Positions 26,225 to 33,938 of a stretch of DNA of 64,000 nucleotides are shown piece by piece. Below the pieces are notes generated by a model. The model saw nothing but the letters and a program-made list of their open reading frames with translations. It made no database searches and was not told the DNA's origin. Within the stretch, counting starts at the first letter, position 1, and each line of letters opens with the position of its first letter. The translations under genes and the position numbers were made by a program. The stretch comes from Aliishimia sp965656085. GTDB taxonomy: Bacteria; Pseudomonadota; Alphaproteobacteria; Rhodobacterales; Rhodobacteraceae. Where the stretch lies: contig CBFHJA010000022.1 in assembly GCA_965656085.1 (NCBI GenBank), positions 1-64,000 of the forward strand. Direction: 5' to 3'.

Positions 26225-26670
26225 CAGGCCGACTGCCTGCGGTGCGGGGCTTGGCGTTCCATATGTCCTCGAATGTTTGCGCGCTGTGCAGGCACAAAGC
26301 CGTGACGGCTGCCGCCAAGTCAATGCCTAACTCATCCCTGCGACATTTGCGGAAGCCGTCCCGGATGTCTGCCGCGCGCGAAACGGCCCGCTCTGCGCTG
26401 GGATATTGACGGGCCGTGACGCGCTGGGCCTCCGGACTTGGGGCGGGGCAAAAGTTAACAGCGCCCCACCGTGCGGTGGGTTAACAAGGTGTGACCGCAG
26501 CGTGCGTATGTACAGAGTATGTACAGCGTATGTACGCCGAGCCATACGCCGGTTTTTCCATGAAACGCAGGGGTTAACAGGCCTCAGAGCGGGTTTGACG
26601 CAAATTCGTATGGCACCCGGTTTCGGATCGGTTAATCTGCACCGTCGAGGGTTAACAAGGAGCCGTGCCC
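26225..26670. other. Long gene-free region upstream of mutM with phased repeats
   Basis: I see no gene in this 446-bp gap. It contains a CCCACCGTGCGGTGGG hairpin (26465-26480), three GTATGTAC copies spaced exactly 11 bp apart (26506, 26517, 26528), a further CGTATGGC at 26607 and its inverse at 26541-26548, and four GTTAAC hexamers (26454, 26480, 26573, 26651). The last GTTAAC lies next to AAGGAG before mutM, so it could act on mutM expression. These features suggest a regulatory or protein-binding site cluster. Confidence 0.55.
26506..26536. repeat. Three 11-bp phased GTATGTAC repeats
   Basis: GTATGTACAG (26506-26515), GTATGTACAG (26517-26526) and GTATGTACG (26528-26536) repeat with an exact 11-bp period, close to one DNA helical turn, so binding sites would lie on one face. 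See the related cluster at 58382-58436. Confidence 0.7.
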
Positions 26671-27522
26671 ATGCCCGAACTGCCCGAGGTCGAAACCGTC
26701 CGGCGCGGCCTTGCGCCCGTCATGGAGGGGACGGTGATCGCGCGGGCCGAGGTGCGCCGCCCCGATCTGCGCTGGCCCTTTCCCCCGCGCATGGCCGAGC
26801 GCCTGACGGGGCAGCGCGTGTTGCGGCTGCGACGGCGTTCGAAATACATTCTGGCCGATCTAAGCTCTTCGGAAACCTTGCTGATTCACCTTGGCATGTC
26901 AGGCCGGATGCTGGTCTCCGGCGACCCCTTGGGCCTGTTCGTGCATGACCATCCCGCCCCGGAGAAACACGACCATGTGGTGCTGCACATGGACAATGGC
27001 GCGCGCATCACCTTCAACGACCCGCGCCGGTTCGGGGCGATGGATCTGATGGACACCGCCAACGCCGAGCGCCACAAACTTCTCGCGGTGCTGGGGCCAG
27101 AGCCCTTGGGAAACGCCTTTCACGAGGCGGTTCTGGTGGCGGCCTTCCGGGCCCGGAACACGCCCGTGAAGGCCGCGCTGCTGGACCAGAGAATCGTCGC
27201 CGGCCTCGGCAATATCTACGTCTGCGAAACCCTCTTCCGCGCCGGCATTTCCCCCAAAAGAAAGGTCAAAAACATCGCAGCAAAACGGGTCGCCACGCTG
27301 GTGCCGATCATCCGTGATGTGCTCTCTGACGCCATCGAGGCGGGCGGCTCAAGCTTGCGCGATTTCCGCCAAGCCGATGGAGAGCTTGGATATTTTCAGC
27401 ACAGCTTCGATGTCTATGGCCGCGAGGGACAGCCCTGCAAGCGGGAGGAATGCGGCGGGACCGTCGGCCGGATCGTGCAATCGGGCCGGTCAAGCTTCTA
27501 CTGTAACAAGTGCCAAAGATAG
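26671..27522 (+). CDS. mutM: Formamidopyrimidine-DNA glycosylase
   Basis: A 283-residue Fpg/MutM, which excises 8-oxoguanine and formamidopyrimidines and then cleaves by beta,delta-elimination. The mature N terminus is PELPEVETVRRGLAP, with the catalytic Pro2-Glu3. LIHLGMSGRML, FNDPRRFG, and GLGNIYVCETLFRAGI are characteristic; the C-terminal zinc finger has CKREECGG and FYCNKCQR. The ATG at 26671 is forced because the catalytic Pro must be second; AAGGAG lies 10 nt upstream. The upstream gap carries unusual repeats. Downstream gene echA starts 64 bp away. Confidence 0.94.
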   Translation: MPELPEVETVRRGLAPVMEGTVIARAEVRRPDLRWPFPPRMAERLTGQRVLRLRRRSKYILADLSSSETLLIHLGMSGRMLVSGDPLGLFVHDHPAPEKHDHVVLHMDNGARITFNDPRRFGAMDLMDTANAERHKLLAVLGPEPLGNAFHEAVLVAAFRARNTPVKAALLDQRIVAGLGNIYVCETLFRAGISPKRKVKNIAAKRVATLVPIIRDVLSDAIEAGGSSLRDFRQADGELGYFQHSFDVYGREGQPCKREECGGTVGRIVQSGRSSFYCNKCQR

Positions 27523-27523
27523 C

Positions 27524-27551
27524 TTGAAACACGCGCCACAGATGGTAAGCA
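27524..27551 (+). promoter_or_regulatory. Candidate promoter of the enoyl-CoA hydratase gene
   Basis: TTGAAA (27524-27529) and TAAGCA (27546-27551) with a 16-bp spacer, 35 bp before the start. The -35 context CTTGAAACAC is repeated at the rpsT promoter candidate. A sequence match only; the -10 is weak. Confidence 0.4.
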
Positions 27552-27586
27552 CTCAAGACTTTAGACAACCACGAAAGCGCTCTCTC

Positions 27587-28363
27587 ATGGCTTATGAGAC
27601 GATCATCGTCGAAGTTGAAGACCACGTCGCCCTCGTAAAACTCAACCGGCCCGACGCGCTCAATGCGCTGAATCAGCAATTGCTCGGTGAGTTGATGGAG
27701 GCGCTGGAAGCGGCGGACAAGAACGACTCCGTCCGCTGCATCGTGCTCACCGGCTCGGAGAAAGCCTTCGCCGCCGGGGCCGACATCAAGGAAATGTCCG
27801 AGATGACCTTTGCCCAGGTGAACGAGGTGAATCTCTTCGCTGATTTCGGCAATCGCATCGTGCAAATCCGCAAGCCGATCATCGCGGCGGTGTCGGGCTA
27901 CGCGCTTGGCGGAGGGTGCGAACTCGCGATGGCCTGCGATTTCATCATTTGTTCGGAAAGCGCCAAGTTCGGCCAGCCGGAGATCAATCTCGGGGTGATC
28001 GCGGGCATGGGCGGCTCGCAGCGCCTGACCCGCTTTGTCGGCAAGGCCAAGTCCATGGATATGAACCTCACGGGCCGCTTCATGGATGCCGAGGAAGCCG
28101 AGCGCTCCGGTCTGGTGAGCCGCGTGGTGCCGGGCAAGAAACTGATGGAAGAAACCATGGGTGCGGCGCAGAAAATCGCCGAGAAATCCCTGATCGCCGC
28201 GCGCATGGCCAAGGAGGCCGTGAACCGCAGTTACGAGGTGCCGCTCTCCGAAGGGCTCTTGATGGAACGGCGCCTGTTCCACTCGCTGTTCGCCACCGAG
28301 GACCAGAGCGAGGGCATGGAAGCCTTCATGGACAAACGCACAGCGCAGTTCCGCGACAGGTAA
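27587..28363 (+). CDS. Enoyl-CoA hydratase (crotonase family)
   Basis: A 258-residue crotonase-fold enzyme that hydrates trans-2-enoyl-CoA. VALVKLNRPDALNALN opens the fold; AFAAGADIKEM (about residues 60-70) and AVSGYALGGGCELAMACD (about 98-115) form the oxyanion hole; FGQPEINLGVIAGMGGSQRL supplies the two catalytic Glu positions (E in PEINLG and the later Gly-rich turn). Length and motifs agree with short-chain enoyl-CoA hydratase FadB1/EchA types. The ATG at 27587 is supported by the conserved start. It is followed by rpsT, 164 bp away. Confidence 0.9.
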   Translation: MAYETIIVEVEDHVALVKLNRPDALNALNQQLLGELMEALEAADKNDSVRCIVLTGSEKAFAAGADIKEMSEMTFAQVNEVNLFADFGNRIVQIRKPIIAAVSGYALGGGCELAMACDFIICSESAKFGQPEINLGVIAGMGGSQRLTRFVGKAKSMDMNLTGRFMDAEEAERSGLVSRVVPGKKLMEETMGAAQKIAEKSLIAARMAKEAVNRSYEVPLSEGLLMERRLFHSLFATEDQSEGMEAFMDKRTAQFRDR

Positions 28364-28382
28364 GCCAGCGTCAAAGAATCGC

Positions 28383-28411
28383 TTGAAACACACCGGGCCG
28401 TGGCGTAAACG
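28383..28411 (+). promoter_or_regulatory. Candidate rpsT promoter
   Basis: TTGAAA (28383-28388), 17-bp spacer, TAAACG (28406-28411), about 117 bp before the rpsT start. The -35 region is GCTTGAAACAC, as at the enoyl-CoA hydratase gene. A sequence match only. Confidence 0.45.
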
Positions 28412-28527
28412 GCCGGCCAGACATGCGCGTGATGCCCGCTTAGGCAAGAGTGTTCCGGCCCGAAAGACCGGCTGCCCTTGGGTATTACGTTTGAATTTTG
28501 AACACCGAAGGCAAGGACCCTCTCAAA

Positions 28528-28791
28528 ATGGCAAACTCCCCCCAGTCGAAGAAGCGCGCGCGCCAGAACGAAAAGCGTTTCGCAGTGAACAAACAGCGCC
28601 GCTCGCGCATCCGCACATTCCTGCGCAAGGTCGAAGAAGCGATCGCATCCGGCGACAAGGATGCTGCTACCGCAGCCCTGCGCGCGGCCCAGCCCGAACT
28701 GATGCGCGGCGTGACCAAAGGGGTGTATCATAAAAACACCGCCGCCCGGAAAATGTCCCGTCTGAGCGCGCGGGTCAAATCGATCGGCTGA
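28528..28791 (+). CDS. rpsT: 30S ribosomal protein S20
   Basis: An 87-residue basic protein of the 30S subunit that binds 16S rRNA. It begins ANSPQSKKRARQNEKRFAVN, the conserved S20 opening, with INKQRRSRIRTFL following, and ends RKMSRLSARVKSIG. Size and sequence are normal. The ATG at 28528 follows CCTCTCAAA; a leading ATG 10 codons upstream would add a non-conserved stretch. The gene is followed by an intrinsic terminator, so it is probably a single-gene transcript. Confidence 0.95.
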   Translation: MANSPQSKKRARQNEKRFAVNKQRRSRIRTFLRKVEEAIASGDKDAATAALRAAQPELMRGVTKGVYHKNTAARKMSRLSARVKSIG

Positions 28792-28816
28792 TCGACCCCA
28801 GAAAGCTGAATTTTCG

Positions 28817-28847
28817 AAAGGCGCTGCTTCATTGCGGCGCCTTTTTT
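28817..28847 (+). terminator. Intrinsic terminator of rpsT
   Basis: AAAGGCGC (28817-28824) pairs with GCGCCTTT (28837-28844), loop of 12 nt, followed by a T run (CTTTTTT at 28841-28847). It lies 26 nt after the rpsT stop. Confidence 0.85.
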
Positions 28848-29041
28848 GTTTCAATCGCTTAGGCCCGGGCGAGAGATTCTTTGTCAGATTTATGACTGTC
28901 AAGGTTAGAGTCTTGTTGATGGGCCAACGTCCAAGTTGGTACTTCTATAGAGCGACTCGGGACAATCCGGAGTTGCGACGGGGGACAGGGTCACAACAGG
29001 GTAGCGACTGCCGTTACTGCCATCCCTGAGGTGACATTGTC

Positions 29042-29065
29042 GTTCGAGAGACTGCCCTCTCGAAC
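29042..29065. repeat. 9-bp inverted repeat upstream of dnaA
   Basis: GTTCGAGAG pairs with CTCTCGAAC around the 6-nt loop ACTGCC. No T run follows. It may be an operator, an RNA hairpin in the dnaA leader or an end of an upstream transcript. Confidence 0.5.
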
Positions 29066-29132
29066 ACTTCTGCTGCTATGCGTGCTGCCGCGCGATTGTA
29101 GTCCTGTCAGAGCAAAAATGCGCGTCGGGCGC

Positions 29133-29264
29133 TGTGGATCAACGGTGGCAAGACCGTGTGAAACGCACCCAACGTGTCTTGAAGAGTCCGAAGCGGGGCA
29201 CCGCGCCACAGATGTGGCGTGCAGATACTTCTGTGCCGGACGACAAAGTCCGGGCTGTGGAAAA
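29133..29264. promoter_or_regulatory. DnaA-box-like sites upstream of dnaA
   Basis: TGTGGATCA (29133-29141) and TGTGGAAAA (29256-29264) each differ by one base from the inverted DnaA box TGTGGATAA. The second lies 33 bp before dnaA. They could support autoregulation by DnaA. Two one-mismatch 9-mers in 500 bp is modest evidence. Confidence 0.3.
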
Positions 29265-29296
29265 CAGTCCGAAGTATGAGGGAACACGGGGCTATA

Positions 29297-30640
29297 ATGA
29301 CTCAAGAACAATGGGGCGAACTCAGACAGCGTCTGCGCAAGACAGTCGGTCAGAACAACTACACAACCTGGATCGAGCCGCTGAAATTTCATGACTTGCA
29401 AGACGGAGTGGCGATTTTCGACGTACCGACGACCTTTCTCGGAAATTACGTCTCACAGAACTTCGCAGATCTCATTTTGCATGAACTCAACAATGGTTCC
29501 GCGGATGTGCGCCGTCTGAGCTTCAAGGTTGTGGCCAATTCCGATGTGAAGCCCGCGCCGGGAAAATCCCAAGCCACCCCGCGCAAGGCCGCCTCCGCGA
29601 TGAACGCCGCCGCGCTCGACAGCCGCTTCACCTTCGACACCTTCGTCGTCGGCAAGCCCAACGAACTGGCCCATGCCGCTGCCAAGCGCGTCGCGGAAGG
29701 CGGGCCAGTCACCTTCAACCCGCTCTTTCTCTATGGCGGGGTCGGCCTTGGCAAAACGCACCTGATGCACGCCATCGCGTGGGAGCTTCAGTCCCGCAAG
29801 CCAGAGCTCAACGTGCTCTACCTGTCCGCCGAGCAGTTCATGTACCGCTTCGTGCAGGCGCTGCGCGATCGCAAGATGATGGACTTCAAGGAAATCTTCC
29901 GCTCGGTCGATGTGCTCATGGTCGACGACGTGCAGTTCATCGCGGGCAAGGACGGAACACAGGAGGAGTTCTTTCACACGTTCAACGCGCTCGTGGACCA
30001 GAACAAGCAGATCATCATCTCCGCCGACCGCTCTCCGAGCGAGATCGCCGGGATGGAAGAGCGCGTGAAGTCGCGTCTGCAATGCGGCCTCGTGGTGGAT
30101 TTGCATCCGACCGACTACGAATTGCGCCTCGGCATCCTGCAATCCAAGGTCGAGCAGCAGCGCCAGACCTACCCGGACCTCAAGCTCGACAGCGGTATTC
30201 TGGAGTTCCTCGCGCATCGGATCAGCACCAATGTCCGTGTGCTCGAAGGCGCCCTCACTCGGCTCTTCGCCTTCGCCTCGCTCGTTGGGCGCGAGATCAC
30301 CATGGACCTGACCACCGACTGCCTCGCAGATGTCCTGCGCGCCTCGGAGCGCAAGATCACCGTGGAAGAAATCCAGCGCAAGGTCTCCGAGCACTACAAC
30401 ATCCGCCTCAGCGACATGATCGGCCCCAAGCGCCTGCGCTCCTATGCGCGTCCGCGTCAGGTTGCGATGTATCTGTGCAAGCACCTGACCTCGCGCTCCC
30501 TGCCCGAGATTGGTCGCCGCTTCGGCGGGCGCGATCATACAACGGTCATGCACGGGGTGCGGCGGATCGAGGAACTCAAGCAGCAGGACGGTCAGATCGC
30601 CGAAGATCTCGAAATGCTACGCCGGGCGCTGGAAGCGTAG
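29297..30640 (+). CDS. dnaA: Chromosomal replication initiator DnaA
   Basis: A 447-residue initiator protein. Domain I (about residues 1-80) starts TQEQWGELRQRLRKTVG; a short linker follows; domain III has FLYGGVGLGKTHLMHA (Walker A, about 143-158), VDVLMVDDVQFIAGKDG (Walker B) and the sensor regions; domain IV carries the box-recognition helix with FGGRDHTTVMHGVRRIEEL near the C terminus. All key residues are intact. The ATG at 29297 starts the canonical domain I; GAACACGGGGCTATA precedes it, without a strong ribosome-binding site. The next gene is on the other strand, 27 bp past the stop. Confidence 0.96.
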   Translation: MTQEQWGELRQRLRKTVGQNNYTTWIEPLKFHDLQDGVAIFDVPTTFLGNYVSQNFADLILHELNNGSADVRRLSFKVVANSDVKPAPGKSQATPRKAASAMNAAALDSRFTFDTFVVGKPNELAHAAAKRVAEGGPVTFNPLFLYGGVGLGKTHLMHAIAWELQSRKPELNVLYLSAEQFMYRFVQALRDRKMMDFKEIFRSVDVLMVDDVQFIAGKDGTQEEFFHTFNALVDQNKQIIISADRSPSEIAGMEERVKSRLQCGLVVDLHPTDYELRLGILQSKVEQQRQTYPDLKLDSGILEFLAHRISTNVRVLEGALTRLFAFASLVGREITMDLTTDCLADVLRASERKITVEEIQRKVSEHYNIRLSDMIGPKRLRSYARPRQVAMYLCKHLTSRSLPEIGRRFGGRDHTTVMHGVRRIEELKQQDGQIAEDLEMLRRALEA

Positions 30641-30667
30641 CGAATTGACTCCGGCCGGACACCGGGG

Positions 30668-31546
30668 TCAGCCCTTGTACCACTCACTGCCGATGTAATG
30701 CGGTTCGGGGCGCTCATGCAGCGCCTCGAATTTGCACAGTTGCGGCTCGGGACCGAGCGGCACCGAGACTCCATCCCGGAACGCCCACTCGCCGCGTTCC
30801 GAATTCTCCGCCCGCACATAGCTTTGCAAGAAGAACGCCCGATCCTGATCTGACGCGTTCGGCAGCGATCCGTGGACCGTGAGCAGCCCCCAAAGCGCCA
30901 GATCGCCGGGCTCCTGTTCCAGCCAGATCATATCTTCCGGCCCGATCCCATGGGCCTCGAGCTCGTCCTCCGTGGTCAGCCCCTTCATGATCGTATCGCC
31001 CTCGTCCGACAGGCCCAGATAGCCGCGCTTGTGGCTGCCGGGCACGACTTGCAGACAACCGTTCTCCCGTGTGCTGGGGTCGATCGCGAGCCCGGTCGTC
31101 ACGGTGCTTTCCGCGATATCGCGATAGGCGTCGCGGGCCTCCCGGAACCGCAGGTCCTGATGGAAGCGGTAGCCGGTGAGCCGCGCGCCCGGAGGCTTCC
31201 AGTGGAGTTGCTGCGCGACCTGCTTGATGTTCGAGCCAAGAAGCGGCTCCAGAAGCACGCGGTAGGGCTCAGAGCGGCGCACCTCTTCAAACAGGTCGGA
31301 CATCCATGCCATCCAATAGGCCTGAACGACGTAGCGCTGACCGAACTCGGTTTCAGGCAGGATCTCATAGCTCAGATTGCCATGCCGCCATGAGGCGGGG
31401 TGCTCAAGCGCCTCAGCATAGACCCGGCCCGTTTCTTTCCGCAGCGCGGTCAGCCTCTCGCCGTCGATGAATTGCGGGATCAGCGCATAGCCTTCCTCGC
31501 GGAATTGCTCGGCGGCGCGGCGGGCGGTTTTTTCATCAATTGTCAT
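30668..31546 (-). CDS. Phytanoyl-CoA dioxygenase (PhyH) family protein
   Basis: A 292-residue Fe(II)/2-oxoglutarate oxygenase. FHQDLRFREARD contains the HxD iron motif (about residues 133-136), and the distal His is expected in the LLTVHGSLPNASDQDRAFFLQSY segment, where VHGSLPN supplies it and the following Arg would bind 2-oxoglutarate. Family members hydroxylate diverse small substrates; phytanoyl-CoA itself is unlikely in bacteria. The ATG at 31546 gives the normal start (TIDEKTARRAAEQFREEGYA). It is inserted on the opposite strand between dnaA and dnaN, which normally are adjacent and co-oriented. The 151-bp gap to dnaN is a divergent promoter region. Confidence 0.82.
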   Translation of the reverse strand: MTIDEKTARRAAEQFREEGYALIPQFIDGERLTALRKETGRVYAEALEHPASWRHGNLSYEILPETEFGQRYVVQAYWMAWMSDLFEEVRRSEPYRVLLEPLLGSNIKQVAQQLHWKPPGARLTGYRFHQDLRFREARDAYRDIAESTVTTGLAIDPSTRENGCLQVVPGSHKRGYLGLSDEGDTIMKGLTTEDELEAHGIGPEDMIWLEQEPGDLALWGLLTVHGSLPNASDQDRAFFLQSYVRAENSERGEWAFRDGVSVPLGPEPQLCKFEALHERPEPHYIGSEWYKG

Positions 31547-31596
31547 GGCAGAACCGTTGCACAGCCGCGACGCTCGAATCAAGCACGCGCAGGGCT

Positions 31597-31625
31597 CTTG
31601 ACCCGCCCCTAAATCCAGCGGACAA
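31597..31625 (+). promoter_or_regulatory. Candidate dnaN promoter
   Basis: TTGACC (31597-31602), 17-bp spacer, GACAAC (31620-31625), 72 bp before dnaN. The -35 has 5 of 6 consensus bases but the -10 is poor, so this is a weak suggestion. Some separate dnaN promoter is required, since the gene upstream points the other way. Confidence 0.3.
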
Positions 31626-31697
31626 CGCATAAAACGCTTGTCGGGCCGGGATAATCGGATAACGTGCCAGTCCCGGCGACCATGGGGGAACGCGCAT

Positions 31698-32816
31698 ATG
31701 AAACTCAGCATTGAACGGGCCGATCTGCTCAAGGCCGTGAGCCAGGCGCAATCCGTCGTGGAACGCCGCAACACGATCCCGATCCTCGCCAATGTGCTGA
31801 TCGAAGCCGAGGGGTCCGACGTGACCTTCCGCGCCACCGATCTCGACATCGAAGTGGTGGACAAGGCGCCTGCCATGGTCGAGCGCGCCGGGGCGACGAC
31901 CGTGTCGGCCACGACGCTGCACGAGATCGTCCGCAAGCTACCCGATGGGGCGCAAGTGACCCTAACCGCCGATACCGCTGCGGGGCGTCTGACTGTCGAG
32001 GCGGGCCGGTCGAACTTCTCGCTGGCGACGCTGCCCAAGGAAGACTTCCCGGTGATGGCGTCCTCTGAGTACAGCTCGAACTTCTCGGCCCCGGCACCGG
32101 TCCTGCGTCGCCTCTTCGACAAGTCGAAGTTTGCGATCTCCACCGAAGAGACCCGCTACTACCTGAACGGCGTCTACATGCACATCTCCGAGGCCGAGGG
32201 CGGCAAGGTGCTGCGCTGCGTGGCCACCGACGGCCACCGCCTCGCGCGCATCGACGCCGATCTGCCCGACGGCGCGGCGGAGATGCCCGGTGTGATCGTG
32301 CCCCGCAAGACCGTGGGCGAGTTGCGCAAACTGCTCGATGATGACGAAATGCAGATCGCGGTGTCCGTGTCCGAAACCAAGGTGCGCTTTGCCACGCCCG
32401 CGATCACGCTGACGTCCAAGGTGATCGACGGCACCTTCCCCGATTACACCCGCGTGATCCCCACCGGCAACACCCGCAAACTCGAAGTGGACGCCGCCGA
32501 TTTCGCCAAGGCTGTGGACCGGGTTGCGACCGTGTCCTCGGAGCGCTCCCGCGCGGTGAAACTCGCCCTCGACGAGGACCGTTTGCTGCTGTCGGTCAAT
32601 GCCCCCGATAGCGGCGCGGCGGAAGAGGAGCTTGCGGTGGCCTATGGCGACGAGCGTCTGGAAATCGGGTTCAACGCCAAGTACCTGCTCGAAATCGCCA
32701 GCCAAGTGGATCGTGAGAACGCCGTATTCCTGTTCAACTCCTCCGGCGATCCGACCCTCATGCGCGAAGGCAACGATACCTCAGCAGTCTATGTCGTTAT
32801 GCCAATGCGGGTCTGA
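31698..32816 (+). CDS. dnaN: DNA polymerase III subunit beta (sliding clamp)
   Basis: A 372-residue beta clamp made of three similar domains that encircle DNA as a dimer. It begins MKLSIERADLLKAVSQAQSV, contains ERRNTIPILANVLIEAEG (domain 1), EFRKTVGELRKLLDD-like segments (domain 2/3) and ends with the expected DPTLMREGNDTSAVYVVMPMRV. Length and C-terminal peptide-binding residues (PMR) fit. The ATG at 31698 follows GGGGGAACGCGCAT. recF follows with 18 nt between stop and ATG, so the two are probably co-transcribed. Confidence 0.96.
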   Translation: MKLSIERADLLKAVSQAQSVVERRNTIPILANVLIEAEGSDVTFRATDLDIEVVDKAPAMVERAGATTVSATTLHEIVRKLPDGAQVTLTADTAAGRLTVEAGRSNFSLATLPKEDFPVMASSEYSSNFSAPAPVLRRLFDKSKFAISTEETRYYLNGVYMHISEAEGGKVLRCVATDGHRLARIDADLPDGAAEMPGVIVPRKTVGELRKLLDDDEMQIAVSVSETKVRFATPAITLTSKVIDGTFPDYTRVIPTGNTRKLEVDAADFAKAVDRVATVSSERSRAVKLALDEDRLLLSVNAPDSGAAEEELAVAYGDERLEIGFNAKYLLEIASQVDRENAVFLFNSSGDPTLMREGNDTSAVYVVMPMRV

Positions 32817-32834
32817 CCCGCGCCTATCGTGCCC

Positions 32835-33938
32835 ATGATCCGGGCTGTCACATCTCTGAGCCTGTCGCATTTCCGCTCGCATAAACGGACCGTGATCGAT
32901 GCGGATGCGCGTCCCGTGGCGATCTATGGGCCGAACGGTGCTGGCAAAACCAACATTCTCGAGGCGGTCTCCCTGCTCTCACCGGGGCGGGGCCTGCGGC
33001 GCGCATCTGCCGAGGACATGACCCGCCGCCCCGAAGCGCTGGGGTGGAAGATCAGCGCCGTGCTGCAAAATGAGGGCCGCGCGCATGAGATCGAGACATG
33101 GTCCGAAGCGGGTGCGGCACGGTCGGTGAAGATCGACGGAAAGGCCGCGCCTCAGACCGCTTTGGGGCAAATCGCCCGGGTGCTCTGGCTGATCCCCTCC
33201 ATGGACCGGCTCTGGATCGAAGGGGCTGAGGGCCGTCGGCGGTTTCTCGACCGGATGGTTCTGAGTTTCGAGCCGGGTCATGCGGAGGCTTCGCTGGCCT
33301 ATGAAAAGGCCATGCGGCAGCGCAATCGCCTCTTGAAGGACGAGGTGCGCGATCCCGGCTGGTACGCCGCACTCGAGTCGCAAATGGCGGAGGCCGGGGC
33401 TTTGATCCAGACGGAGCGTCTGCGCTGTGTTCAGCGTCTGACACAAGCGCAACGGGAGGCCGAGACGGCCTTTCCCGTGGCCGAGTTGGACCTGACGGCA
33501 ACCGAGGGGCACATTCCCGATACCGTTGAAGACCTGCGCGAGGTATTCGCGGAAAGCCGGTTTCGCGATATGGCCGCCGGACGCGCGATGGTGGGACCGC
33601 ACCGGGCGGATCTCTACGGCGTTTATGCCGCCAAGGGCGTTCAGGCCAAGGATTGCTCCACCGGAGAGCAAAAGGCGCTGCTGGTTTCGCTGATCCTCGC
33701 AAATGCCCGCGCGCTCGCGCAGGACATCGGTTCTCCACCGCTCTTGCTGCTCGACGAGGTGGCCGCGCATCTCGACGCGGGCCGCCGGGCCGCGCTCTTC
33801 GACGAGATCTGCGCACTCGGTGCGCAGGCATGGATGACCGGCACGGGGCCGGAGCTTTTCGCTGAATTGGGCGCGCGGGCGCAAAGCGTACATGTCACGG
33901 AAACAGACCGCGTCACACAGGTGGAGCCGGCCTCATGA
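32835..33938 (+). CDS. recF: Recombination protein RecF
   Basis: A 367-residue SMC-like ATPase that helps load RecA at gaps. It opens with SLSLSHFRSHKRTVIDADAR, has Walker A GPNGAGKTNILEA (about residues 36-48) and, near the C terminus, the signature STGEQKALLVSLILANARAL and Walker B PLLLLDEVAAHLDAGRR. A GTG two codons upstream is a possible alternative start. It follows dnaN and overlaps the LysE-type gene by 4 nt (ATGA). Confidence 0.93.
   Translation: MIRAVTSLSLSHFRSHKRTVIDADARPVAIYGPNGAGKTNILEAVSLLSPGRGLRRASAEDMTRRPEALGWKISAVLQNEGRAHEIETWSEAGAARSVKIDGKAAPQTALGQIARVLWLIPSMDRLWIEGAEGRRRFLDRMVLSFEPGHAEASLAYEKAMRQRNRLLKDEVRDPGWYAALESQMAEAGALIQTERLRCVQRLTQAQREAETAFPVAELDLTATEGHIPDTVEDLREVFAESRFRDMAAGRAMVGPHRADLYGVYAAKGVQAKDCSTGEQKALLVSLILANARALAQDIGSPPLLLLDEVAAHLDAGRRAALFDEICALGAQAWMTGTGPELFAELGARAQSVHVTETDRVTQVEPAS

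Larger units (their letters stand above)
28792..29296. other. Gene-free region between rpsT and dnaA
   Basis: About 500 bp without a supported gene; two short plus-strand frames here lack conserved features and ribosome-binding sites. It holds the rpsT terminator, a 9-bp-stem hairpin GTTCGAGAG-ACTGCC-CTCTCGAAC (29042-29065), a CGCCACAGATGTGGCG palindrome (29204-29219) and two DnaA-box-like sequences. It may be a dnaA regulatory region; an origin cannot be claimed from this alone. Confidence 0.5.

Noticed and set aside
27308..28447. A 379-codon open frame antisense to the enoyl-CoA hydratase gene
   Set aside because: It covers a motif-complete crotonase gene and shows no known domain.
28832..29279. 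Two short plus-strand frames between rpsT and dnaA
   Set aside because: No ribosome-binding site, no family resemblance and unusual composition; better treated as regulatory DNA.
28792..29296. Chromosomal origin
   Set aside because: Only two mismatched DnaA-box-like sites, no AT-rich unwinding element and no skew information are available.
29453..30553. A 366-codon open frame antisense to dnaA
   Set aside because: dnaA is unambiguous; the antisense frame has His/Asp/Glu-rich, motif-free sequence.
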